Shown piece after piece: positions 13,968-20,362 of a DNA stretch of 21,016 nucleotides. This stretch comes from an uncultured bacterium (lineage in GTDB: Bacteria > Patescibacteriota > Minisyncoccia > Phycocordibacterales > PALSA-1337). The position numbers were made by a program, and so were the translations under genes. Each line of letters starts with the position of its first letter. Positions within the stretch are counted from its first letter, which is position 1. The notes beneath the pieces are model-generated. The model was not told the DNA's origin. It searched no databases and was given only the letters and a program-made list of their open reading frames with translations. The stretch lies in contig CAIKDL010000061.1 in the NCBI GenBank assembly GCA_903826185.1, positions 1 to 21,016 of the forward strand, in the 5' to 3' direction.

Positions 13968-14738
13968 ATGAAAAAGACGAAGAAACCATCGAACATCATC
14001 GATCTGGTCAGCTTATTCTCCAAACAAGCGGCCATCGAAAGACGTGTTCAGAAAATCAGTGACGACCTGGCCAAAGAGAAAGGTCGACTCATGACCTTCA
14101 ATACCAAGGCCAAGGAAAATATCACCAAAGCCTTGATAGCCGGAAAAACCGCTGGTGTTCCCCTGTTAAACGAGCTGATCCAATGCTTCGGCTTGGACAA
14201 GACAGTGATCGAGAAGATCATGGCGTTCAACGGGAAACTCATGAGCGCCAAAGGATCGGAGCTCCTCATTGCCATTTCCTACCAAAAACGGATCCGTTTT
14301 GGTGGTCCCGGTGATCTAAGCGACAATGATTTCATGACCTGCTGGGGCTATGTCTTCGGAACGCTTTCCGGAGAACGTCTCACTTTCGATCCGACGTCCC
14401 TGTCCATGACGATCCCCTTCTCGCGGCACATTCTGCACGGATTTGAGCACGGGAAAGATCATGAAAGCACAGTGGGACCGATCATTATCTCCAATCATGG
14501 TCTTGAGCCAAGCACCTTCACAATACTTCACTGGCTCATGAAGGAGCACTTCGAGACCGGCCTAACCCGCCCGATTGACGGCTTAAGAGGAACCGGCCAC
14601 CAAGTGGTCATCCTCGTCGGGGATGAGATCAGTTACAAGGGTCTGAACAAAACCGGTTGCATGCTCAACCTGGAAGATCTCAAGAAACGTTTGCTGATCG
14701 CCACACCACAAGAAAAAGGCCGCGGCGACGGTATCTGA
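13968..14738 (+). CDS. Protein of unknown function with N-terminal helical region
   Basis: I do not recognise this 256-residue protein. It starts with a basic tail (MKKTKKP), then a charged helical stretch at about residues 10-55 that could form a coiled coil. A globular part follows with HILHGFEHGKDHE (several His and acidic residues), VGPIIISNHGLEP and a hydrophobic strand HQVVILVGDEISYKG. There is no signal peptide or membrane segment. The His/Asp/Glu cluster could bind metal, but I can assign no reaction. The ATG is supported by AAAGGA (13956-13961) 6 nt upstream, preceded by CCAACAAC as in several neighbours. It forms a single-gene unit with its own promoter and terminator and converges with guaA. 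Confidence 0.8.
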   Translation: MKKTKKPSNIIDLVSLFSKQAAIERRVQKISDDLAKEKGRLMTFNTKAKENITKALIAGKTAGVPLLNELIQCFGLDKTVIEKIMAFNGKLMSAKGSELLIAISYQKRIRFGGPGDLSDNDFMTCWGYVFGTLSGERLTFDPTSLSMTIPFSRHILHGFEHGKDHESTVGPIIISNHGLEPSTFTILHWLMKEHFETGLTRPIDGLRGTGHQVVILVGDEISYKGLNKTGCMLNLEDLKKRLLIATPQEKGRGDGI

Positions 14739-14764
14739 ATCCAACCATCAACCAGTCCCAGTTC

Positions 14765-14791
14765 AAAGGTCACGACAGTGTGGCCTTTTTT
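14765..14791 (+). terminator. Intrinsic terminator of the 13968 gene
   Basis: AAAGGTCAC (14765-14773) pairs with GTGGCCTTT (14780-14788), with one G-U pair and a 6-nt loop, and runs into a T-tract. Confidence 0.85.
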
Positions 14792-14800
14792 GTTATAAAA

Positions 14801-14833
14801 TATAAAAAACCGGCGGAGATTGCTCTCTGCCGG
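14801..14833 (-). terminator. Intrinsic terminator of guaA
   Basis: On the minus strand CCGGC-A-GAGA pairs with TCTC-C-GCCGG around a 4-nt loop and is followed by a run of six T. It begins 23 nt after the guaA stop and faces the terminator of the converging gene. Confidence 0.85.
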
Positions 14834-14855
14834 CTTGTGCTATTTTGCCCCGCGC

Positions 14856-16457
14856 TCAGCCCCACTCAATCGTGGTTGGCGGTTTGTCGGAGATACGATG
14901 CACAACCGCACCAACTTCTTTGATCTCGTTAGTAAGGCGTCGCGAGACCAAGCGCTTGAAGTCTTCCGGAAATTCTGCCCATTGAGCAGTAAATCCGTTG
15001 ACGCTCCAAACACCCCAGATGGCCAGAACGACTCCTTCTGCAGCATCATCACCTTTCGTGCAGGTTGTAATGGAACGCGTAACAACCACGCCGGCTTGCC
15101 AAACCCCTTCATACAGCTTATGCCGACGTAATTCTTCAATGAAGATATCATCGGCAGCACGAGCGATGTGAAGCTTGGTCTTATCGATTGGACCTTCGAT
15201 CCGGACAACAAGTCCAGGACCGGGGAACGGATGCCTCGTCAGGAGAGCTTCCGGAACATCTAGAGCCCGACCGATATTCCGTGCGCCATCCTTCACACAA
15301 TCGTCGAGAGGGGTCAATTCCGGAATCGAAAATCCCAGATTGATATTGTGGTGAAGCTTGATCGTGGCCTTGCGTGCACCACCAACATGGCCTCCACCGC
15401 TCTCGGAGATGTCCGTCATCAAAGTTCCTTGAGCAATGAACGATGCACCGAAATCGTCGGCGGCTTGTTGAAGGATGTTCTTGTAAACACTCCTCATCGC
15501 CACCCGCTTTTCGTGCATGGAATTGGCGCCAGCGAGAACTCGGAGGAAGTCATCCGTCGCATCGATGATCATCAGTCTGAGCCACGGCACATTACCGAAA
15601 TACTCGATAACAAACCGCTCATCATCCGGACGATCGATGCCTTTGATGTAGACCGCCAGAATCTGGTCAGGATGTTCGTCCACAGTGTTCTTCAACAGAT
15701 ACGCTACGACCGACGAATCGGAACCGCCGGACAACGCCAGAAGCACACGACGACCGAACACCAGACGCGACTTGAGCTCAGTGATCTTTTGCTTGGCGAT
15801 ATCCTGCGCGGGAAATCGGTCTTTCGCGCCGCAGATGCCGAAGCAAAAATTCTCGAAGATCTTCGCACCGCCAGTGGTGTGAGTCACCTCGGGATGGAAT
15901 TGGACCCCGTAAAGATGTCCAAACCTTCCGGCTGCGACCAAAGAATGCACCGTCGTAGCCAAGACCGTTATGATCTCGCTTGGCTCGATGACATCACCAT
16001 GACTCTGGAGAACATCCAGATGTCCGGTGCATCCATCGAACAAACCAGTTGGTGTGAATTTCGCCGTGTGCGTACCGAACTCTTTTTTGTGTCCGGGACG
16101 TACGATGGCACCGACGTGCTTGGCCCACATTTGGAATCCCAAGCAGATCCCCAAGACAGGGATCCCCAATTTGAAGATCGCTCCATCAAATGGCGGCGGT
16201 TCGGAAACGACAGACATCGGACCGCCGGAGAGAATAATCCCCACCGGACGAAGCTTTTCGACGTCGTCAGCCGTTACCGTTACCGGATCAGCCACTAGGC
16301 AGAACACTCCAAGCGCTTCCAGTTGCTGTTTGATGAGATGGTCGAATTGGCTACCCATCGCGAACAACAGGAATACTTCCTTAGTTTTTCGAACTGCGAA
16401 CTCCTCATTGATCGCCACTTCCGTATCGGGGTTCATACCCCTGAACATGCTAAGCAT
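14856..16457 (-). CDS. guaA: GMP synthase (glutamine-hydrolysing)
   Basis: GuaA aminates XMP to GMP using glutamine and ATP, completing the pathway begun by GuaB. The N-terminal class I amidotransferase has C105 in GICLGFQ and H188/E190 in QFHPE. The ATP pyrophosphatase domain has the PP-loop SGGSDSS (243-249; usually SGGVDSS) and QGTLMTDISES (usually QGTLYPDVIES). The C-terminal dimerisation domain holds RHPFPGPGLVVRI. The chain ends TTIEWG where TTIEWE is usual, so the last residue, often important for XMP binding, differs. The length of 533 is near the family norm. The first 25 or so residues before EVFLLFAMGSQ are an extension. The start is supported by AAAGGA 7 nt upstream. It is a separate unit from guaB, not a guaBA operon. 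Confidence 0.96.
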   Translation of the reverse strand: MLSMFRGMNPDTEVAINEEFAVRKTKEVFLLFAMGSQFDHLIKQQLEALGVFCLVADPVTVTADDVEKLRPVGIILSGGPMSVVSEPPPFDGAIFKLGIPVLGICLGFQMWAKHVGAIVRPGHKKEFGTHTAKFTPTGLFDGCTGHLDVLQSHGDVIEPSEIITVLATTVHSLVAAGRFGHLYGVQFHPEVTHTTGGAKIFENFCFGICGAKDRFPAQDIAKQKITELKSRLVFGRRVLLALSGGSDSSVVAYLLKNTVDEHPDQILAVYIKGIDRPDDERFVIEYFGNVPWLRLMIIDATDDFLRVLAGANSMHEKRVAMRSVYKNILQQAADDFGASFIAQGTLMTDISESGGGHVGGARKATIKLHHNINLGFSIPELTPLDDCVKDGARNIGRALDVPEALLTRHPFPGPGLVVRIEGPIDKTKLHIARAADDIFIEELRRHKLYEGVWQAGVVVTRSITTCTKGDDAAEGVVLAIWGVWSVNGFTAQWAEFPEDFKRLVSRRLTNEIKEVGAVVHRISDKPPTTIEWG

Positions 16458-16580
16458 ATATTTTTCCTTTCAAGAAACAGGTTATTCTATGGTTATACCT
16501 CTGGTTAGAGACTAACATACGAATGTTTTTAATCAAGCAAAGGCCGACGAAAAAGCGGCGACAATAAAAACGGCGTTAAC

Positions 16581-16612
16581 AAAAAAGACCCGCACACCGA
16601 AGCGTGCGGGCC
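16581..16612 (-). terminator. Intrinsic terminator of pyrC
   Basis: On the minus strand CCCGCACGC and GTGTGCGGG pair (one G-T pair) around a TTCG loop, followed by TCTTTTTT. It lies between the pyrC stop and guaA, so the two genes are separate units. Confidence 0.87.
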
Positions 16613-16656
16613 ATTTGATATCTAACGTCCAACAATTCGCGCTGGACTTGGTCAAC

Positions 16657-17751
16657 TCAACCAACCAGCGTCCAAGGAAGCTCTGTACCACCCCTGAAAA
16701 CCTGAACATTCCCAATTTTTTGCGGAACTGCCAAAGGCTTCCGTTCGATGGTCATGGTTTCCTTGCTCACCTTCACGCCATACAAGCCAAGGAAGTTTTC
16801 CGAGAGGAATGGGCCAAGATGTTCCAAAGCACCATCCTCGTCGAAGACGGTCGTATACAACTCAACGGCCGTCGGGGCCGTGAAAATCCCAGCTGCGCAG
16901 CCATAGCAACGCATTTTGGCCGATTCATCATGTGGCGCCGAATCGGTTCCGGCACCAAAACGACGGTGACCGGAGGTGACGTATTCACGAACCTTCAACC
17001 GGTACATCTCACGCTTCGGAACCGGTTTACAGAAATGCACCGGATTCATGCCGTTACGGAACATCTCATTGCGATTGATCATCAAATGATGAGCCGTGAC
17101 CGTCGCCTGGATGTTGTGCTTGACTTCGGCGACAAATGCCGCCGCACGTCCATCAGTGATGTGTTCGAACACCACCGGCAAGCCCGGAAACGAGTTCAGA
17201 AGCGGATCCAGATCACGTTCGACAGAGACGATCTCGCGATCGAATTCATCGACTTCTGGCTCGACGGCCTCGAAATGGCCAAGAAGCGGAATGCCTTCGC
17301 GCTCCATCGCTTCGAAGACCGGATACCGCCCAAGGAGATTCTTCACCCCGTGGCCGGAATTGGTGGTGCCACCAAGGCCTCTTTGATCGGCCATGTACAG
17401 CTTCACACCACACCAGACTCCTTCTTTGAATCCACGCACGACTTCCTCCGGAGTAATCTCATCCGTCAGATAACAAGTCATGCGCGGTTCGAAGTCTTTG
17501 TTTGTCGTGACGCCAAATGTCTGGAGTATGCCCAGCATAGCTCTGATCCTCCAACGATACCCTTTGGCTTTCTCGATCGTCGACGTCTCGTCAGGATGCT
17601 TGAGATTGCCCATAATGACCGCCCCGATCGCTCGTTGATTGAGCGTGCAAGGCAAAACATTCCTGAGCATATCAACATCACGGACATGAAGATGGCGATC
17701 AAACCAACGCGGTATGGTAACCGCATTAACTTTCGCAACAGTTGTTTCCAT
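16657..17751 (-). CDS. pyrC: Dihydroorotase, PyrC (class II) type
   Basis: Dihydroorotase closes carbamoyl-aspartate to dihydroorotate, step three of pyrimidine synthesis. The active-site set for the binuclear zinc enzyme is complete: H20, H22 and R24 in DRHLHVRD, K117 (the carbamylated Lys) in GVKLYMAD, H159 in LLGHFE, H197 in FEHITD and D270 in GTDSAPH. TTNSGHGV and TAHHLMINRNEMF also match PyrC blocks. The length of 364 is slightly above the usual 345. The start is supported by AAAGGA 9 nt upstream, preceded by CCAACAA. The gene has its own promoter and terminator. Other de novo pyrimidine genes are not in the window. Confidence 0.95.
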   Translation of the reverse strand: METTVAKVNAVTIPRWFDRHLHVRDVDMLRNVLPCTLNQRAIGAVIMGNLKHPDETSTIEKAKGYRWRIRAMLGILQTFGVTTNKDFEPRMTCYLTDEITPEEVVRGFKEGVWCGVKLYMADQRGLGGTTNSGHGVKNLLGRYPVFEAMEREGIPLLGHFEAVEPEVDEFDREIVSVERDLDPLLNSFPGLPVVFEHITDGRAAAFVAEVKHNIQATVTAHHLMINRNEMFRNGMNPVHFCKPVPKREMYRLKVREYVTSGHRRFGAGTDSAPHDESAKMRCYGCAAGIFTAPTAVELYTTVFDEDGALEHLGPFLSENFLGLYGVKVSKETMTIERKPLAVPQKIGNVQVFRGGTELPWTLVG

Positions 17752-17792
17752 AATACTTATTCCTTTTTGTTGGCTACTCTAGTTCTGAAGAA

Positions 17793-17821
17793 ACATTAAC
17801 TGAAAAAGGCGCTCAAATCAA
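17793..17821 (-). promoter_or_regulatory. Putative promoter of pyrC
   Basis: On the minus strand there is TTGATT (17816-17821), a 17-bp spacer and TAATGT (17793-17798). Just upstream, AGCGCAT occurs twice at 9-bp spacing (17822-17828 and 17831-17837), with a related GAGCGC within the spacer. This could be a regulator site. Confidence 0.5.
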
Positions 17822-17835
17822 ATGCGCTCCATGCG

Positions 17836-18453
17836 CTAAATATAATAGAATTCCTCAAAAACTTTTTTATACAGATTTATGACCCTCTTGGCCTCATATT
17901 GGCTAAGCTGCATAGCGGAACCTTCGTGCGCTATCTGGTTCCTAACTTTGTGGGCTTCCCAAGCTTCGTCGAGCGAATTGAAATCAGCTTTCTCTACCCT
18001 CTTCAGTTTCTCGCCAATACTTTCGCCGTGATATTCCATTTTATTCAAAAGATCATCGAGAATGATATCTGCTTCCAAGATGGCCTGTCGCCAATCGTTC
18101 TGGTTCGCCGATTCTATGTGGCGCATAATGCTTTCCCAGCGCTTAGTCAAAGAAGGATCACCTTTCACGTCTGTCTCATAGGCTTCCTCAACCTTGAGGT
18201 CATACAATGCGTGCTCTTTGTCACGAATGATCTTCAATTGCTCAACACAATAAATAATACCTATCAAAAATAATATAGCCAAAGGTATCGAGATGCCGAT
18301 GAGAAATCCTAGAGTATGTTGCGTCCAGAGAACCCAAGTAGGATAAGTACTGGTAGCCCAATTGGCAACGCTGTGTATCGTTGGATCGAGATTCAAATTC
18401 GACCCCGGCAAAACCTGCGTAACCACTGCAGCTGTATAATTTATTGGATCCAT
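17836..18453 (-). CDS. Membrane-anchored protein with HEPN-like RN-x3-H motif
   Basis: This 205-residue protein has a short outside N-terminus, one membrane helix at about residues 47-70 and a helical cytoplasmic part. Near the C-terminus VRNQIAHEGS contains R171-N172-x3-H176, which matches the R(N/D)-x3-H signature of HEPN domains. These are all-helical and in many systems act as RNases or nucleotide-binding modules. The four or so helices around it (about residues 100-200) fit that fold. A membrane-tethered HEPN-like domain is inferred from motif and secondary structure only; RNase activity is unproven. The start is 8 nt after the gatA stop. A TATAAT overlapping that stop and ending 7 nt before the ATG could also drive it alone as a leaderless transcript. 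Confidence 0.72.
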   Translation of the reverse strand: MDPINYTAAVVTQVLPGSNLNLDPTIHSVANWATSTYPTWVLWTQHTLGFLIGISIPLAILFLIGIIYCVEQLKIIRDKEHALYDLKVEEAYETDVKGDPSLTKRWESIMRHIESANQNDWRQAILEADIILDDLLNKMEYHGESIGEKLKRVEKADFNSLDEAWEAHKVRNQIAHEGSAMQLSQYEAKRVINLYKKVFEEFYYI

Positions 18454-18460
18454 TGCTTAT

Positions 18461-18466
18461 ATTATA
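18461..18466 (-). promoter_or_regulatory. Internal -10 box before the HEPN-like gene
   Basis: A perfect TATAAT on the minus strand overlaps the gatA stop codon and ends exactly 7 nt before the next ATG. The -35 is poor. It may be a secondary promoter within the gatCA operon. Confidence 0.4.
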
Positions 18467-19994
18467 ACTCGCCAAGCAGTTCTTTTCCTACTCGGAATAG
18501 AGTAGCTTCGTCGGCATGACGCGCAGTGAGCTGTAAACCAACCGGCAAATCTGCTTTTCGGCCGCCGCTAACATCAGCATCTTTCGAGGCGTCTTTGGTA
18601 GCCATACCGCAAGGCACAGACAGCGCTGGCATACCGGTCAAATTGGCGGTAACCGTGAAGATATCTTCCAAATACATAGCCACCGGATCATTGGTCTTCT
18701 CCCCTACTTTGAAAGCTGGTGAAGGCGCTGTTGGAGTAGCGATAACATCGACTGATTCAAAAGCTTTGTTGAAATCTTCGGTGATCATGCGACGCACGGC
18801 ATTGGCACGATTGTAATAAGCATCATAATAACCCGATGAGAGAACATATGTTCCAAGCAGGATGCGCCTTACAACTTCACGACCGAGACCGGCGCGACGC
18901 GATTCGAAATAATCTTCGATGCCATTTTTACCATCCTTGTGCAGACCGAATCTGACTCCATCGAAACGGGCCATGTTCGCGGAGACTTCAGCTGGCATAA
19001 CTATGTAATAAACCATCAAAGAATAAGAAATGTTCGGCAGAACTATGTCGCGAATCTCATAACCTTTTTTCTTGAGAGATTCTAGGCTGTCATTGAAAAC
19101 CTTGAGCACTGCTGGGTCTATGCCGTCACCGCCAAGGAAATGTCGTGGAACGCCGATGACTGGCCTTTTGCCACTGTCTTCGACGCTTGAAGCTTTTGAA
19201 GATTTCGAAGATTTCTTATACGTATCAGGAGAAATCGTTGTACCATCTTTCTGATCTTGACCGCGTATCGCATTGAAAACTATCTCGCAATCCGTAACAG
19301 TTTTGCCGATAGGGCCTATCTGATCCAGAGATGAACCCATGGCCATAACGCCATAGCGCGACACTGCACCATACGTAGGTTTCAAACCGACAACACCACA
19401 GAAGCTGGCTGGTTGGCGGATAGAGCCGCCAGTATCAGAACCAAGAGTAAATAGCGCACCATCCATGGCCACAGCCGCCGCAGAACCACCAGACGAACCT
19501 CCGGCCACGCGTGACGTGTCATGTGGATTTCTGGTTGGACCAAAAGCCGAGTTCTCAGTAGAACCACCCATGGCGAATTCATCCATATTGGTACGGCCGA
19601 GAAAGACAACGCCTTCTGTCTTCAACTTGGAAATGACCGTCGCATCATAAGTAGCATGATAATCTTCCAACATCTTCGAGGAAGCACTAGCGATGTGGCC
19701 TTTTATAAGGATATTATCTTTTATTCCACAAGGAATGCCTGTCAAAAGCGGTACCTCCACACCGAGCGACCCATTGCCTGATTTTGCGCGCGCTTTTGCA
19801 TCGGCGATCTTCTTGTCAGCTTCGCCAGCCGACTCCAGCGCATCGCCAAAAACTTCTAGATAAGCATTGATATCGGCATTCTTGCTCTTGATCTCATTTA
19901 TATATTCCATGGCAAGTTCTACCGCAGTAAAATCCCCTTTCACAAGATGATCGTGGGCTTTGATGATAGTCAGATTTTTCAGATCGATTTTCAT
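18462..19994 (-). CDS. gatA: Glutamyl-tRNA(Gln)/aspartyl-tRNA(Asn) amidotransferase subunit A
   Basis: GatA releases ammonia from glutamine for GatB, which converts Glu-tRNA(Gln) or Asp-tRNA(Asn) to the correct amide form. The amidase signature triad is visible: K92 in GIPCGIKDN, the cis-Ser S167 in AGGSSGGSAAA, and the nucleophile S191 in GSDTGGSIRQPASFCG. The C-terminal block VDVIATPTAPSPAFKVGEKTNDP and LPVGLQLTARHADE are typical. The length of 510 includes a Ser/Lys-rich insertion (YKKSSKSSKASSVEDSGKRP) at roughly residues 264-283, like the low-complexity insertion in PyrG. The start is one base after the gatC stop. gatB is not in the window. Confidence 0.97.
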   Translation of the reverse strand: MKIDLKNLTIIKAHDHLVKGDFTAVELAMEYINEIKSKNADINAYLEVFGDALESAGEADKKIADAKARAKSGNGSLGVEVPLLTGIPCGIKDNILIKGHIASASSKMLEDYHATYDATVISKLKTEGVVFLGRTNMDEFAMGGSTENSAFGPTRNPHDTSRVAGGSSGGSAAAVAMDGALFTLGSDTGGSIRQPASFCGVVGLKPTYGAVSRYGVMAMGSSLDQIGPIGKTVTDCEIVFNAIRGQDQKDGTTISPDTYKKSSKSSKASSVEDSGKRPVIGVPRHFLGGDGIDPAVLKVFNDSLESLKKKGYEIRDIVLPNISYSLMVYYIVMPAEVSANMARFDGVRFGLHKDGKNGIEDYFESRRAGLGREVVRRILLGTYVLSSGYYDAYYNRANAVRRMITEDFNKAFESVDVIATPTAPSPAFKVGEKTNDPVAMYLEDIFTVTANLTGMPALSVPCGMATKDASKDADVSGGRKADLPVGLQLTARHADEATLFRVGKELLGEL

Positions 19995-19995
19995 T

Positions 19996-20298
19996 TTATA
20001 TCTTGATATCTTGCGCGATTATCTTCTTAACTGCCACAAAATCACCCTCACGATCTGGTGCCTCATCGAGCAAGCGCTCGCGGTCTTCGGCAGATGTCTG
20101 CATGGCCGCGTCGTCGCGTACAGCATTTTTCACGGCACCGACACGAGCCGAGCCTTCGATATCTACGTCGACTTTTTTGAGCTGGTCCACGTAACTTAGT
20201 ATAGAGTCAAACTCTTTCACCAGTGAGGCTTTGTCTTCTTCAGTAAGCTTGATACGCGCCAAAGTCGCCAAATGCTCTAATTCTTTTATAGTGACCAT
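19996..20298 (-). CDS. gatC: Amidotransferase subunit C
   Basis: GatC is the small chaperone-like subunit that wraps around GatA and GatB. The 100-residue product has the family pattern: TIKELEHLATLARIKLTEED near the N-terminus, FDSILSYVDQLKKVD, and a D-x-R-E-GDFVAVKKII-like end (here DREGDFVAVKKI). I chose the ATG at 20296-20298, because an extended -10 TGC-TACAAT lies 7 nt upstream. A longer frame to 20337 would add 13 residues encoded by the promoter. No Shine-Dalgarno sequence is present. It is the first gene of gatC-gatA-HEPN-like. Confidence 0.94.
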   Translation of the reverse strand: MVTIKELEHLATLARIKLTEEDKASLVKEFDSILSYVDQLKKVDVDIEGSARVGAVKNAVRDDAAMQTSAEDRERLLDEAPDREGDFVAVKKIIAQDIKI

Positions 20299-20305
20299 AG
20301 AGAAA

Positions 20306-20334
20306 ATTGTAGCATAGAAGACCGTTTCTATCAC
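20306..20334 (-). promoter_or_regulatory. Leaderless promoter of gatC-gatA
   Basis: On the minus strand there is GTGATA (20329-20334), a 17-bp spacer and TACAAT (20306-20311) with the extended -10 dinucleotide TG one base before it. The gatC ATG follows after 7 nt, so transcription would begin at or next to the start codon. Confidence 0.6.
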
Positions 20335-20362
20335 CATGGATCTTACTTATTTTATCTAAAGC

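Noticed and set aside
15348..16298. A 316-codon open frame on the plus strand inside guaA
   Set aside because: Fully antisense to GMP synthase, with no Shine-Dalgarno sequence and no protein-like pattern.
16471..16560. A promoter for guaA (TTGCTT with TATGTT, 15-bp spacer, minus strand)
   Set aside because: Spacing and match are too weak to list as a feature, though a promoter must lie here because the pyrC terminator precedes guaA.
16615..17799. A 394-codon open frame on the plus strand over pyrC, longer than pyrC itself
   Set aside because: It is antisense to a dihydroorotase with a complete active site, runs through the pyrC terminator and promoter, and its product is His/Arg-rich with no recognisable domain. 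It is a by-product of codon bias.
20299..20337. Upstream start for gatC (13 more residues)
   Set aside because: These bases hold the extended -10 promoter, and the extra residues are not part of the GatC family pattern.
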